The notes below the pieces were generated by a model. The model was not told the DNA's origin, made no database searches, and worked only from the letters and a program-made list of their open reading frames with translations. A program made the position numbers and the translations under genes. A stretch of 64,000 nt of DNA from Ptychodera flava (taxonomy: Eukaryota; Hemichordata; Enteropneusta; Ptychoderidae). The stretch covers positions 21,440,377 to 21,504,376 of the forward strand of contig NC_091944.1 of assembly GCF_041260155.1 (NCBI RefSeq), in the 5' to 3' direction. How positions within the stretch are numbered: the first letter of the stretch is position 1; each line of letters opens with the position of its first letter. Positions 1-13,464 of the stretch are shown here, piece by piece.

Positions 1-587
1 TTGATTTCTGTACATGGTAGTCTATGAGAGAACTATACACAATTTTTTTCAATTTAAAAGTGACAATATCTTTGCATTTATGTACATTTGATAATTGATA
101 TACACTTTTCCACCTGTTGCATATGTTTTTGTCGCTTGTCTATTATCAGTTTTAACTGTTCAAGGTGTTTAATGTAGGATACCACTGCATCTTCTTTGCC
201 TATGAAACTTGTGGATAATGTGTACGTATTTTATTGGTGATTTCCTATTCAGGAAATGTCACATGGACAACCGACGTTTTGGCCATAAAATCAGCTTCTG
301 TCTAAAATGACTCTCCCCAAAGATAGGTTTATAAAAAGTGACCTCCCCCTTGAACTGTTTTCTAAAAAATGCCCCCCCCCCCCCCAATTTCACCGAATTG
401 ATTCACTATGCATGGCGGTCAATGATTAAACTATGAATAATTTTTTTTCACTACAAAATTAGATAAATCTGTACATTTTTGTATGCTGGATTATTTACAT
501 TATTGTTCTTGATTAGACTAGAGTGGTTACAAGTCAAAAACCAATTCCGCCGGCCCACGCCCCCCTCCTGTAATTACTGAAGGCTCC
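1..587. mobile_element. Right-end fragment of a DNA-transposon-like element with poly-C tracts
   Basis: The stretch holds short blocks of the type 'gtgacctccccc', a long C run near 367-385, and ends near 587 in a sequence whose reverse complement begins GGAGCCTTCAGTAATTAC. A closely similar terminus (GGGAGCGTTCAGTTATTA) ends near 48536, so both are probably ends of the same repeat family. The left end is not identified and may lie outside the window. No gene is seen. Confidence 0.35.
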
Positions 588-1260
588 AAAACTGAAACAG
601 AATTGACCAAGGCGAAGCATGCATTTTAGTAAAAGAATAGACGAGTTAGAAACTGACCTAGTGGTATATTTGTGAGTAGGAAAGGAAAAATAATCATTGA
701 TGCCATAGGGTAGATTACTGGACAAAAGGTCATGAATAAAAATCCAAACCTGATATTCAAACTGATTGTAGATGTTCAAAATATTTAATTTCTTAAAGAT
801 CTGTTCACTGGAAGTAGTGGGTGACTTAAAGGTAGAAATTCTTACTATCTTTGCCACAGGTTTGTGGACAAGGAGTAAAGCAGTATGGTATGTACTTCCC
901 AATACCTCGAGACAGTATGAAATATGAGGAAGGATAAACACATTATAGAGCATAATAAGGATGTGTTTTGCAATTAAGTGTCTAGCTTTTGCTAATAAAC
1001 CAATTTTAGGACTGGTTTTGGTACAGAATTAAGAATGTGATGTTTCCAGGATAAGTGGCTGTCAATCTTTACTCCCAGAAAATGAAACATGATCAACATT
1101 ACTAATCTCATTTGAATTGATACATATCTGTCCTTTTTAACGTAAGAACGGTGATAAGTAGAGAAAATAACAATTTTTTGTCCTGGTTTATGGTCAAAAG
1201 GTGATCATTGAATGCTCAAAATCCAATCCAGTAAGTAACAGATAGTGTCTACCTCACAAT
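588..1260 (-). mobile_element. LINE fragment, C-terminal part of reverse-transcriptase ORF
   Basis: Read on the minus strand, this encodes the region after a non-LTR reverse transcriptase: a 'LGVKIDSHLSW' motif, then 'LPHISYCLEVLGSTY', then 'FKKLNILNIY'. The same motifs occur in the larger LINE at 34.3-36.2 kb. It contains in-frame stops and frame changes and is a dead fragment. It abuts the transposon terminus at 587, suggesting one element inserted in or beside the other. The family is CR1/Jockey-like by these motifs. Confidence 0.6.
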
Positions 1261-2888
1261 TAGCTACAGTTTTCACGATAATTTAATGAAGTCACGCCCA
1301 GTGTATGCAAATGATCTGTCGTCAGTAATCCTCCATTGTGCACCCATAGGCCTGTGTATTTCCGTTCAAGCCCAAGAGGGCAAACTTATCTATAACTCGC
1401 GGTTTACTGGCACAAACGACACAAACCTGTGTTGGCAGGGCACTGGGTGGGCATTGAAGGCCTATTTGTTTACAGATTCGCAGGCATGCACGATTGCCCA
1501 TGGCAGATCAGTTGATGTTTTGAAGACAGCAACCCTCCCATGACGTCAGTGGAGGATGCAATCAATAAGTGGTTTGAGTTTGGGTGTACGGGATTTTATT
1601 TCGATTTGCAGAATGCCCTAGAACGGGGAAAAATTAAACAGAAACGGTCCTGTTATGCTATTGGCGAAGTTTTATATAACCCTGAATGCATGATAGATAA
1701 TGCTATGCACGTCATGCCGACACCCCAACTGTATAATTTTCTTAAAAGTGATTGGCATGGTTAAAATCAGTTTAATTGATACCAAAGACTTTAAGTTGTC
1801 GACAGTATGTGAAACATGATACTTTGACACTAGCCTTGTCACGACTTTTCGACCATTTGCTACTGTTAATAAAAATCAGGAGCAACAGGAAAAACATCAT
1901 AACCAAAAACGGATCAAGCTCAAGTTTACAATTAGGAAAGAATCATGTCGACGTTGAACAAAATGATTTCATGACTTGGGATCTCTTTCTCTTAATTAAG
2001 AGGGACCATAACATAAGGCGACTCACCTCAAATGACCGCAGCTGTATGAGTAATCTGGGAGTGTCGAGGCGACTGAACAGCGACAAGTCCAGCATATACT
2101 TGGAAACTGAATAGAGCGTCGCTTGATAACCCCCAGACCTGATTCTATTATTAGATATTAGTCATTCAAATAATGTTTCGTCATAATAGTACTTGTTTGT
2201 CCACAACCTCCAACGTATTACCACATCAACTTATTACCAAGAAAAACTGATATCACGAATTCATGATATAAATAGCAATATCAATAAATTCATAATATCG
2301 TTGCAAGCTGACTTGGCGCCATACGTTGTGTGTTCGAATCCGATAATTTACTGAACGTTCCACCTTGGGTTGATAGTTCTGCTGGTGAAAAAATTGTCCA
2401 CTAGATTTATATGTTAAATTGGCTAATTGGCAGTGGCAAATAGCGTGTAAAAGCAACTGACCAAGTATTTACTTGGAATTTTGCAACTTTCTCCGTGTGA
2501 TTTGTTTTTATACAGAGACCCAGTTTTCAGTAGGGAACTTGAGGTATAAGACAAACAATGATTAAAGGTTACTATTTAGCCCAACTCCCCACCTTTGGAT
2601 AGTATTTATCACATAACGATCTAGGTTGGTTTCGACTGCATCGAAAGGGCAAAGGCTAAACCCGATAACATTCAATGTACAATTGACGGTAAATACATGT
2701 TAAATTTTATAGTCAGGGGTTATATGTAAAATCTTGATTGATTGAGTGTTTAATGGTCTCCTTTCTAATGCACCTTGCTACATCTCATGCCATAATTAAA
2801 AAATAAAGAAACCAGAACATCTGCCAATTTAAGTAGGAAATTAAAGCTTTTGGCACTCGATAAAAAACGAACAAGAACTGCAACATTG
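1261..2888. other. No confident gene; one weak coding-like stretch
   Basis: Plus-strand 1540-1764 is open for 74 codons and contains 'DAINKWFEFGCTGFYFD', which loosely resembles the W-x3-G-x2-GF-x-D region of GH13/SLC3A (4F2hc-like) barrels. A further overlapping frame is open at 1776-2114. No splice structure or flanking homologous exon could be found, so this may be an old gene fragment or chance. The rest is AT-rich without recognised features. Confidence 0.2.
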
Positions 2889-3194
2889 CTAGTCGTCGGT
2901 CAGATCAGACTCTTGGCGTTCTTGATTGTTGTTGTCGCTGTACGAGCCAAGGTCGAACTGTTTTAAATTGACCTTCACGCACTTTTCCATCTTTTTTTCT
3001 GGTTCGCTTTTGTTGCCCTCGCTTGCGTTTTCGACGATACTGGGCGCGAGCGCCGATGTTGGTCCGCTGGACGTCAGCCATGTTTGCCATATGCACATGG
3101 TACATTGTACCTGGGTAAAGTACGTTCGGCATTGTGAATACAGCGCATGCGCACTATGCAGGGAACATTTTACATCATCTCTGCATTTTATCAA
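2889..3194 (-). other. Possible small gene or retrocopy, unrecognised
   Basis: A GC-richer island on the minus strand has two overlapping open frames. One starts at an ATG giving 'MADVQRTNIGARAQ'. The other ends in a Glu/Lys-rich, acidic tail 'SDNNNQERQESDLTDD' with stop at 2889. The best reading would use the start of one frame and the end of the other, so if real it is spliced or broken. An NRF1-like palindrome lies just upstream at 3143. I do not recognise a family. Confidence 0.2.
3143..3152. promoter_or_regulatory. NRF1-like palindrome GCGCATGCGC
   Basis: The exact decamer GCGCATGCGC is the core of the NRF1 site common in CpG-rich animal promoters. It sits in a local GC-rich island in AT-rich DNA, upstream of the possible minus-strand coding stretch at 2889-3130. 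Confidence 0.35.
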
Positions 3195-6100
3195 AGATTA
3201 TCGTTGTTGTGATTCGGGACCGTTCAGGCAAAAGAAAAACAATGACGCGCGGTGTAGCTGATAGTATGCCAATTCAGAAATATTTCAGGAATTTCCCGGT
3301 ACGATGTGACCAAACACTTTTTGCCAAAAGAACGACATGTGTCAAGAGTTAAAAATTTGAAATAAAAAATTGCTAAAATTGACTTCTGAACCCGAGTCGC
3401 TACGTTAATCACCGTCAAGGTATTTCACCGAAATTAATTCTGAAGTTCATGATCAAAATGGATGTCGAAACTTCAAATGACCCGATCGAGACCCGTATGC
3501 TGTCGTCGCGTCGGGCATTGCTTCATGTCTACTTCTTTGCAACAACGACTTTCGTGCGAATAGGACGTCAGTTGCTAGTTTTTCTACCCCAAGATGAGAC
3601 GAGTACCACTTGACACAATAAAATCTTCAATAGTTGAGAAACTCAAGCAATGTGGTTATGTATAAGTCTTAAAATGTATTTTGTAAGCTTTGCGCTGTGC
3701 TGCAGACTATACGCCCTTCGCAGCGACAGTAGTCGACAAGTGTTATTTTTGTGTGTTGTTGCCTTACATGGACGACCAATTTTATCAAACTAATACTCAA
3801 ACCGTAAGCGTAGAACAGCGCTGGCTTTTTCGGAGATTTTTTTTTTCTCTTGGTCACTTTTAATCAAGCTTTGAATGACTCACTGTATTTTATCGCCTAC
3901 TGTTTATTTATCGTATTTCGAAATTTTATGCACTGCTAATCTCACCATTGTATAAATAGAACCAGCTAAGATAAAAGAAAAGCGAAGCCTAAAGTAAAGT
4001 AACACAAACCACCGTGCAGCGTAGGGCTGTACTGTAGAAGACATCGGCCGTAGCCTGAACTTTACAGTGCAGCTATATGTATATATATTATCGAAAGTCG
4101 ATTCGGACAACAGAACAGAGTTTCCGTCGAGTTACACAATTAAGAGGTATCTGCTGGCGAGGTGTGTGTTACTGCAAACATCAAAGTCAGTAAGACGTAA
4201 ACATCGACGACCGGGATTGGAATTGACGAGTTGACACGGCGGAGACCGGTGACGGCCCCTTGTGGCCGGTTCAGTGGGTGCCATCGAACGGAATCGGGCT
4301 CGCCAAGATCGTATAAGCTTGTGATATTTTGAAAGGTACAACACCTATAGTATGAGAACTTCTGTTACGATCTTGTTGTTCATAAATATATTTGAAAATA
4401 TTCTAAATAACTCTGGTTATATTATCAGCCGCTAGCGCGGTGAAGCCTTCCTGCGGCGATGGCTAATCCGAATTTCTGATTCGTAAAGATGACATCCGAT
4501 TAATCCAAATTTAGACTTGATCGGATTTATGGATGAAAGTACCTAGTAATCATTTGCATATCTCTAGTCATTAAATGAAAGTAATCCCGAGAATTAAAAC
4601 CGAGATCGCGACAATTTTTGCAATGTTCAATAAACACGATTGGAACTAATTTGGGATACTTGGATGGTGAAGTTATGTCGATTCAATCTACTAATGTTAT
4701 CTCATCTGCTTTTCTTTTTATATTACACTTGTTTTTTATGAATAATTTGTGATATTGCAATATTCAGCTATATGGCACCTAACACTTTTGAGAAATTCGC
4801 AAAATATGAAAATCCAATTATGCCAAATTAGTTCCAATCGTGTTAATAATAATTTTGATCCATCCATGACAAACGAAAAGTAAGAAGATTGTTCATGTGA
4901 TAAATATATAATCCCATGGAATTTTTCTATGTTTGACGTCATCGTATAGGAGTGGTTTTCACGGAGCCGTACAACTTCGAGCCCGAGAAACATTTCATGG
5001 GATTGTATATAATTACATAATGTACTCTTTGTGACGCTTAAACATAATTTTGTTCACATTATGACAATAAGTCAAAACAACGAAACAACGCCAATCATTA
5101 TTTTTGGTAAGTTGGTAAGTTGACGATTTGTTGAAGATAAACCGCATAACCAACCTGCGACTTTGAAATGAGAAAGAAAGAAAGAGAGAGTCCCGCGATC
5201 GTTACATACCTTACCAGATTACTATCAGTTAGTATGTCACAGTATATACTTGTGAGGGATGGGGTTTTATGATCAAGGTTGCTAAGTCTGACTCGGTAAA
5301 GAAGCAACAACAATCGTGTATTTGCAATGAACTCGCTAGGTTTATTGCTGCACAGACGGTGCGAGGGAAAGAGCTGAACAAGACTAGAAAAGTAGCAAAC
5401 TTAAAACGTGCTTGCAACGAACGTAATAGAAAACCAAAGGAGAAACATTTTGGTGGGAGATTAGTCCACTGTGATTGGTAGAAAGTCATTGAAGTGTCTG
5501 ATTGGCTGAATTATCGAGGATCCACATGATCATATTACTACATAAAGTTCGAATAAACTGTTATTTGTCTTCGACAATACTTTACGTACCGTGACTGACA
5601 AAACTTTGGCTCCTGTCAAGTTCATGGAGTTTGCAAGCACATTGCAGAGCGAAAGTGCAGGTAAAAGTCATTTAAGGTAAAAATAAAACTAAATATCGCA
5701 TTCTTTACAACGGTTATTGCCTACTAAATATGCTTATCTGACCTAGGGTGAGCTCTTCATTGTTCATGAGATCCGAGTTTTTGAAAGTTTATATAGACCT
5801 AGCTAATTGCACTCCTACGAGTGAAAAAAGGCAACGCTTATATTCAAACTTGATTGTTCAGGCAGATTATACCGAATTATTTTACTTTGTTTCATTGGCT
5901 TTGCGACTTTAGTTGCTACACGGCTATCAGTAATTTAATGGCTTCGTTTTCGTCTCACATACACTTAATACTCACCATTTCGCACGTCACATGTAGAAAG
6001 ATACAAGACTTACTTCTAGAGGACAACAAAGTGCATAATTAATATCACTGCATTCATTTACGCTTACGAATACAATGAACAGCCTTTTACTACATTTTAA

Positions 6101-8544
6101 TTCTACTCACTTCATGTTTCAAGTGAATGATTTTTAGTTTCAGAAATGCAATGATATTATCAGCATATCTCTGCATCTATTATGAAAATAAATATCTTCG
6201 TTGCCATAGGTTAGTTCACATTTAATACAGGGAATGTTGCTGATATCAAAGTCGTAGATAAAAAAATTGGATCCGGACTTTGATTTAGTCGGACTCGGTA
6301 CTAGCTGCACCAAAGCAGGTAAACGTCAGACGAACCCTCATCACTGCAAATGTAGTATTTACGTAACTGAATTCTACGGACGGCAGTGGATCACGTGGTC
6401 TGCCAAATCTCCAGGCGAAAGCTTTGTTCAATTTTGTCAATATGATACGACAAAACTGTCGCGTATTTTGTTGAAACAGCATTTGATGGGGATTCTTGGG
6501 TTCATGAGGCATAAATACGTGTCGAAATTATTCCTCTATTAGTGCTACGCGTTCTTTTTTGCAGAGCTCTGTTGAGGATCTCTTGCATCGTTGTCCATGA
6601 CTCCGCTCTAAACCGCGAGTAGCGCTAACGTCAAAACCTCGCAAGTTCAATGTCGGGGCTGCGGAGGATGGTGATATGTCCTGGCATACACCGGCGTTAA
6701 GCACAACTTCCGACATATAGGACTTCTGGACCAGCGGAGTAGACTTGGGATGACTAGAAGTCTTTACCCTATGTTCAAAGGATGATACTCTGTGTTGAAA
6801 ATTGAGACATACATGTAAGATACCACTTCCATTCATTAAAGCTTCTACGCAATAATTAGTTTATTGAGGGAACACACTTTTATGAGCTCACTGCTATAGC
6901 ATCAAGTAAAATTGTATGTCCCATGCAGACAGTGTGTCTGGCGATATTGAAATAAACAGGACTTGTTTATGTACCAGTGCATGGTAATGTTATATCTCAA
7001 TCTTGAACACAGGGTGCCAATCGTAAACTCTCATTTACAACCCCAGACAGAGCTAGTTTTGCCTTTGTACAAACAGAATTTCTGTCTGTATCAAGTAGCC
7101 TTGATCAACACTGAAGTGGCCACGGGTGTAACACCTATAGGAATAAAGGCCTCTTCTAAAAAATCTGCACAATTTTCATAAAATAATACTGAGAAAAGAA
7201 TAGTGTCCCTCTAACCTGACGTAAAATAGTCATTGTGCAAGTCATTCAGTATTGTCTAACGTGTCATGACACTTTCCATATCAGGCATTTGTCGCAGTGG
7301 TAACCATGGGTGTCTTGTGAAGCCATCAGATTTGATGATAAGTAACATATGATATAAGGCTTTGTCGTGCATGTCATGACATAGGTAGCGGTTCGTATCT
7401 TAATCCGAGATCATAATGCTACCAACATATTTGATTGTGAAGTCATCGCATACAGTACAAAGTTTCAATTAATACACCCTACCATTAAATATAATTATGT
7501 AGAAGAGAGCAAAAAAGTGTGTTTGAAACTTCGAATAACTGTAATTATCACTACTAATGAGGTCCGTAGCGTTTATGTCAACAATGATGATTTGTTCAGA
7601 TGAGGAATGGTCAGTTCTTGTCTTCTTGAGTCAAGCAACATTTCAGCAGTTTTGAATGTAGATCTTGGCAGAAACCACAAGCCTAACTGCTGCCATATTT
7701 CATCAATCAAAATTTGTTTTTATCGGTATCATATAAAATTTACATATTATTTATCATGTTTGCTTCTATATAGTAGTTCATCTAATATATAATTATAGAT
7801 ATAACTCCTCTTGGATGCTTATACTCACTGTTTACTTGTGTGTTTTCATCAGAACAACAAAAAGTCTTCATGATCAAAGAGCATAAAACGTTTTTGTTTC
7901 GATGAATTCTGAATTGAATGACTGTCGTCTATATTTCAAATATTTCTCGATTTCTGATGTTTTGATACTTAAGCACAAATTTATAAATTGTATATACACT
8001 CAAAAGGTTAACAATATACAAGATGTTTAAATGATGCCGATTATGGTACCATGTACACCACTTCGCCCTAGCAACTAGCGGCACAAGGAGCTCCCACAGT
8101 CAATCAGTAAAGTGCTCAACTTATCACACTGTCCTCTCTCATGCATGCATAACAGAGTGTTTGCTACACCTATGGCGGCAGTAGCATATTAATTGTCGAT
8201 AGCAGTGTTAGTCAAGTAGTAAAGTGTGAAATTGTGCAGTGGTTCTGTCTGGACCAAGCGGACCAGGTAGTAAGTAGGCGCCAACAAACGCATAAATATT
8301 TCAGTTAAAAATGCTGCACTCGTCCAAGTAAACCGATCTACGTCCCCTGCAAGAAAAACAATCTATGCATCTTAATGTTCAATGTGTTCTTTATTGACTA
8401 TCCATGTTTATATGTCAGAATATGTCAGAATATGTCAGAGAAAATTATTATAACATCGTTTGAAAATAACAGACTAATTCGGCTGAAAAGTCCCGTTTGT
8501 TATGTAGAAAGTCGGTCTCGGGATATCATTTGAACTTCAAAAAT
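3195..8544. other. Intergenic, no gene recognised
   Basis: Both strands hold only short open frames without recognisable motifs (for example minus 6528-6836 and plus 6267-6542). A short purine run lies near 5167-5190. I see no RNA gene, no clear element ends and no convincing exon with splice sites. Confidence 0.5.
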
Positions 8545-8986
8545 CAGGGGTACCTAAGAAAGTGTAGCTTTTGAATGAAATTGACAGCCTTGACACCATG
8601 CAGCTGCAGGATAGCTTGAGTAGGGAAACGATAGTTGCTGAAATGGAATCTGTAAGATTGGTCATCTAAAACGATAGCTTTGAACATATTTTGCTATTGA
8701 GGGCGTAAAACAAGGTGGCTGACGGCAAAAGCAGTGGTAGCGGCGGGGATTTTACCCGTTTTCGACAAAAAAATCACCAAGTTGTGTTGTGTAAGATGCC
8801 GCGTTCAGTGATGTTCAGGTTCGATCTGTCCCCATTTTACAAAACTTGCACAGAAATCTCCGTTCCCGTTTTCGAACTGAATAGGCTAGCAGGACTAGCA
8901 GCTGTAATTTTCCCTTCCCAAGCTATCCTGCATGGTGTCAAGGCTGTCATTTTCATTCAAAAGCTACACTTTCTTAGGTACCCCTG
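8545..8986. mobile_element. Foldback (inverted-repeat) element, about 440 bp
   Basis: The left arm (8545 to about 8650) begins CAGGGGTACCTAAGAAAGTG and its reverse complement forms the right arm (about 8885-8986), ending in GGTACCCCTG. Arms are about 100 bp, with a short duplication in the left arm. The roughly 240-bp loop has a plus-strand open frame that reads through the right arm and is not a recognised protein. The CAG...CTG ends recall hAT elements, but I see no clean target duplication. Confidence 0.6.
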
Positions 8987-10342
8987 AAAAGAGTATTGTT
9001 TTGTCATTTGAAGAGACAAACCGTCTGGTCAAACGTTTAACCCATCGTTTGTTCAACTCCTTTAATCGTATGAAAGAAATAAGTTCAAATACTAGCGAAA
9101 TATCTGTTCTGTTAATCCAACCAAATACAATGCTGAAAGTATGCAAAAATCACCGAGATGACTTTTTTGTATTTTAAGTTTCCTCACTGGATACTAGGGC
9201 AGGGGCTGTGAAAAGCAGTGGCTGTTACAGGCCGTTTTCATCAATCATATTTAAATTTTGGTTGCAACAGTGAAAAAAGTGCACTTCCATATAAGGCCAG
9301 AAAGAAAAAATAAATTGTTCATCGGAATCGCCGCTTCTACTTTGTCTGATTTGGATTTTTTTTTATTCATAGTTCTGCATTGCAAATACTTTCATACGGC
9401 CGCTGGTGGCGCCCTAGATTTCGCCGGGTTTTCGCGGGCATGTGGGATTCTGAATGAGACTTCCGACGTGTCTGCACTGAGCTCTGTCAACACGTTGTTG
9501 CGACGTCTGAAATTTGCTAATCACGACACAAACTGGGCAAATTTTTGGCTGAAATTTCTCCGTTTTGTCACGGTTAGTACACAATGAGTATTAATTTGAT
9601 CGCTAGCATTCGATGTGATGGCCAAGCTGTGGCCTGTACCAGTCCAATTTAAACAACTTACAACAGTGCAACAACAGTATCATTTGATGTTTGCTGTTTC
9701 TATTGTGGAGGACAAGAGAACCTTCCGAACGATGACTATATGACTTCACTCAGATCACAATACAGTGTTGTTAGACCATTGTGTGAAATGTGTCGGGACA
9801 GCGGTAAAGAGGCCACGACATGGGACCAAAGTAAATTGAAAAAAACTCGGATGCTAGGTTCCAGCTGGAAGATATTGAAGGACAATACTGAATTGTTGGA
9901 TTTCAGTGATTTGCAGTGCATACCAGTTTTATTCTAAGAGCATGTTAAAATACTCAGAATATGTTGTGCAAACACTGACTATATATGTAATTCCCTATGT
10001 TATTGTTGAGAAATATGGTGTTCAATCCAATAACCAGTATCTGTATAGTCTGAGATATTTCTGGTTAGCCTAAAAGGGGAAAAGATCAGTTTGCCTTGTC
10101 GGCATCCCGGCGAAAAAAGTCCGAGGGACCGCAGTTACCTTTGGCCTAGAATAAAAATTAAAAAAATATTTGCTCGCCGCTCCTGAACCTTGGTCCAAAA
10201 TATCGGATGAACAAGATTTTTCCTCTGGCCTAACTACTTTTCGTGTAACCCCACGTTCAACGAACATATAAAAATTTGGTACTCGCATTTCGCGGAAATG
10301 GTCCATAAACTAAACAAATATCTATTCATTTACAAGACTTTT
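8987..10342. other. Intergenic, no gene recognised
   Basis: Only unrecognised short open frames (plus 9258-9587 the longest) are present. The right edge includes the likely 3' UTR of the minus-strand RING gene. A variant poly(A) signal (ATTAAA on the minus strand) lies at 10343-10348. Confidence 0.45.
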
Positions 10343-10453
10343 TTTAATTTATATTCACTTATCTATGTTTAGATTTTTTCTTCAGAAATAGTTGAGTTCC
10401 TTTGATAATATCTTGTCACAAAACAGCATGGTGGTGTACGAAAAGTGTTACTT

Positions 10454-11188
10454 TTAGCCAGTAAATACTTTGATTTGCTTCTTTATTCTCCTTCTGCATA
10501 GAGGGCAGTGTGTCACCTTTCTGGCACAGCTAGAACACAAGCAGAGATGCCGACATGGTGACGTCACCGTGTTCCTCTCTCTTTCCATGCAAATAATGCA
10601 ACAGTTACTATCTGCGCGGTTTTCCTCGTCGCTGTCCTCCTCGTCGGTGGTGGCGCTGTCTGGCATCCTCTCCACACAGGTTTCAAGAGCGCACAATTTT
10701 GTACGCAGGTTCTCCACTTCCCTCCACAGTTTCGTGTTTTCTCGTTCGATGTATGTCTTTTCCAACTTCATTGTCACGATGAGATGGCAGAAAGTATTCC
10801 GTTCGCGGGCGGCGGCCTTCCTTCGGGCGATCTCCATGGCGACGGACGATTCCATTTGCATCAGATTGCTGCGGTCCTGCTCTCTCTCCAGGTTGAGCTT
10901 GTAGTACGAAATTCCGAGCATCACGAGTGACGTCAGCAGGAAGGATATCGAGGAGTAAAGGAGCATAGTCAAGCGAGGTTCATCGACGCAACGCGGCATC
11001 ACAAAGTAGAGCAACACGGCGAGAACGAAGGCAGTCACAAGCAGGACGCCCGCTTTCTTCAGGAAGCCTCCCCAAGTCCAGCCGCTGAAACCGATAATCT
11101 CACAGCTACATGGGGGCACGTGGTCCGATTGTCTATCGTCGTAATTTTCCGGTGCCAGGATACAATACTCGTGGCCAATTGGGTTCAT
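10454..11188 (-). CDS. Two-TM, coiled-coil RING-finger protein (paralogue A), E3 ligase-like
   Basis: A single open coding exon of 244 aa. Seen: two hydrophobic segments (about 46-64 and 72-96), a charged coiled-coil-like stretch (about 98-172), an acidic run (about 180-192) and a C-terminal C3HC4 RING (C197, C200, C212, H214, C218, C221, C228, C231) ending 'CPLCRRRIKKQIKVF'. RING proteins of this type bind E2 enzymes and act as ubiquitin ligases; the TM pair suggests a membrane-anchored enzyme with the RING in the cytosol. The RING resembles RNF26/CGRRF1-type C-terminal RINGs, but I do not claim orthology. I start at ATG 11188 because a pyrimidine-rich acceptor (ttctttttag-like, AG at 11198-11197) lies just upstream, implying a 5' UTR intron. 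It is a diverged inverted paralogue of the gene at 17830. A possible ATTAAA poly(A) signal is at 10343. Confidence 0.88.
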   Translation of the reverse strand: MNPIGHEYCILAPENYDDRQSDHVPPCSCEIIGFSGWTWGGFLKKAGVLLVTAFVLAVLLYFVMPRCVDEPRLTMLLYSSISFLLTSLVMLGISYYKLNLEREQDRSNLMQMESSVAMEIARRKAAARERNTFCHLIVTMKLEKTYIERENTKLWREVENLRTKLCALETCVERMPDSATTDEEDSDEENRADSNCCIICMERERNTVTSPCRHLCLCSSCARKVTHCPLCRRRIKKQIKVFTG

Positions 11189-11198
11189 TTTGCTGTCT

Positions 11199-13464
11199 AA
11201 AAGAAATAGAGAGAAAGTACTAAAATATATGAGCAAACACGAAGTTGTACAATTTTATGTTGGTTTTTTGAGTTATACGAAACCTCGCCTTGTTGTGTGC
11301 ATTTAATTGAATACCAGAGAAGTCGACCTGACCACATCCTATGTCGGCAGAAAGTGCCTTATAAGTTCTTCAAAGAGTGGTTTAAATATTCATCACTGAA
11401 GTTCCAGGGTATTATTACTCTTTTCTGACTTCACCAATGCAGCGACCACAGAGTTGTGGAAGACTGTCCCATTAATTGTGAGTTGATTGCGAATTCGAAA
11501 TTATAAATTGGCAGACTGTCTCGTATGCAGATGGTGGGTGAACGTAGATATGACCATTTACTATCTACTAGTTGGCCATTCGTAGGCCAGTACACAGAGC
11601 CCAAAACACAAAATCGCGAATAATTAATTTCTTCAATCAAAAGAAAGTAAGTTAGTATGTTGTCATGTGCTGAATATATCTATAATTATAAACTATGCTA
11701 AAACAAAGGTCTTTCGAAATAATCACGTGAAATTACTGTTGATACAGCATAATATTTGGAGCAACATCTTTGCTTGTTCAAATAAAACCTGTGTGAAATA
11801 CAGGAAGATGCCTATAGTGTACCGTGTTAAGTTCCCGAGAACAAGGCGGAAATCATGCACTTATGAACTGAATTACACATTTTCCTGCAAAGGGATGGAA
11901 CAGGTGCGCTGACATTGTGAACGGTCCCTCCACGGACCGTGCATTGTGACACGTTAAGTCAACAAGACCTCTTTACGGCATTTCGCGACTTCCGTCGACC
12001 AACAGATATAAGTAACATCGGTAACCTTCAACTTTACACAGTTATGTTATAACGAAACAAACAACTACTTTATCATATGAAAGTTGGAAAAACGTCGCCA
12101 GCTGTATTATGGAGGCCAAGTTTTTCCTTTCTTTTCGATTGAGAGGCTTTACGATGGGGTTGAATCAGTAAGCCAGAAACTTAAGTGAAAATGAACCGAC
12201 TGAATTCTCGCGGTACCTTCTCCGTGTGCCTGACCTTACCGGTGTAGAAGGTCAATAGCATACATGGTCCTCCATTTTGTATATACCATTATTCCACTTT
12301 CTCAGCCTGTCCGTATGGTCAAACGTTCTGATTTATGGCTTGGAAGTTTTGCTCACAAAAGTTTTCTCGGGCGACGAAAATCAAGCCTGAAACGAGGCCA
12401 TTACAATGTAAAGTAGCGCCTTTCACATTCTGGTGTCTGTTGTCGCCCAACTCAAAGCATGGGCAATGCATGGACGTAACAGGAGACTCCACATTCGCTT
12501 CGCACTTGTTGCTGGTGTGTCCGTGATCTAGCTCGTCCAACTATTATATTTCAGTGTGTTGACTTTTGATTTTAATCTAACTTATTAGTTCAAACAGGGA
12601 AAGATTACCGTAACTTCAAGTTCAACATGTGTCGGTATAGAAACCAGAACACTATAAACGGGCGTCACCTGATGGATTGCTTGACGGTTGCCGTCTTTAC
12701 TAGAATCGGCCACGGTCCGGCCGTGAATGGGCGAATCTTCGTGGCACGTTTTCCCTGGTTTAGAATATGCTTGCCCCTTCCCTCGTACTTGATAAGAGTG
12801 TAGTGTACATACTTAGTGTCTCTCTGATCGGTTAGAATCGCTGCAGACAATTTGCATTGAATAAATGTTGTATGGAAACAGTTCGCAACAATTTTAGTCT
12901 AGACAAACACACTGAGATCGATTCCAAAATTGTCACTCTTAACATGAAAGTGAGTGATTTCAACGCAAATGTTAAAATTGAATCTCGCACACAACGCTTA
13001 CCGTACAGATGGTACTCGCACGCCGGTTTTGGTTGTTGAGTGTCCGTGATCTTGTCTGAGAGGTCACTCGCCGGCCAAGTGCATGTACACACCGCTTAAT
13101 TAAAATGTAGATTGACTTTGCTTGTGTTTGTCTTACGTGGAATTAATGTATTTTGCATGTGAATGAGTTCACAGTCATAATTGACATTTCTGTGGCGGGG
13201 ACTGCAATTGTCGTTACCCGGTCACACCTCTAGTGCGTCCTGTTTGCATGACATTTTATTCAAAGGATCTGATTGGTGATTGTTCGATGCATTAGGCTCC
13301 CATTATCTCCAGGATCAAGGAAGGCCCAAAACATCTTTTTATAACAAAATTACTAGTTGCTCTCGGTTACTTCCATCCTCTTCCATTGTCAATAAGTAGC
13401 GTTTTAAAGTTACTGCTTTCGACAAGAATTTGCTATATATTCTGTGCGAAATATATATATTATA
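11199..13464. other. Intergenic between the RING paralogues, left part
   Basis: This should contain the 5' UTR intron and promoter of the minus-strand RING gene, but I cannot place its first exon. Open frames here are short and unrecognised. A small hairpin (ACGGTCC...GGACCGT) lies near 11922-11940. Confidence 0.4.

Noticed and set aside
1540-1764. SLC3A/GH13-like fragment
   Set aside because: Resemblance is limited to one short motif; not enough for a gene call beyond a low-confidence note.
2325-2345. tRNA T-loop-like GTTCGAATCC
   Set aside because: The flanking bases do not form a T stem, and no acceptor, D or anticodon arms can be built upstream.
9258-9587. 109-codon open frame on the plus strand
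   Set aside because: Composition and motifs are not protein-like and no neighbouring exon supports it.
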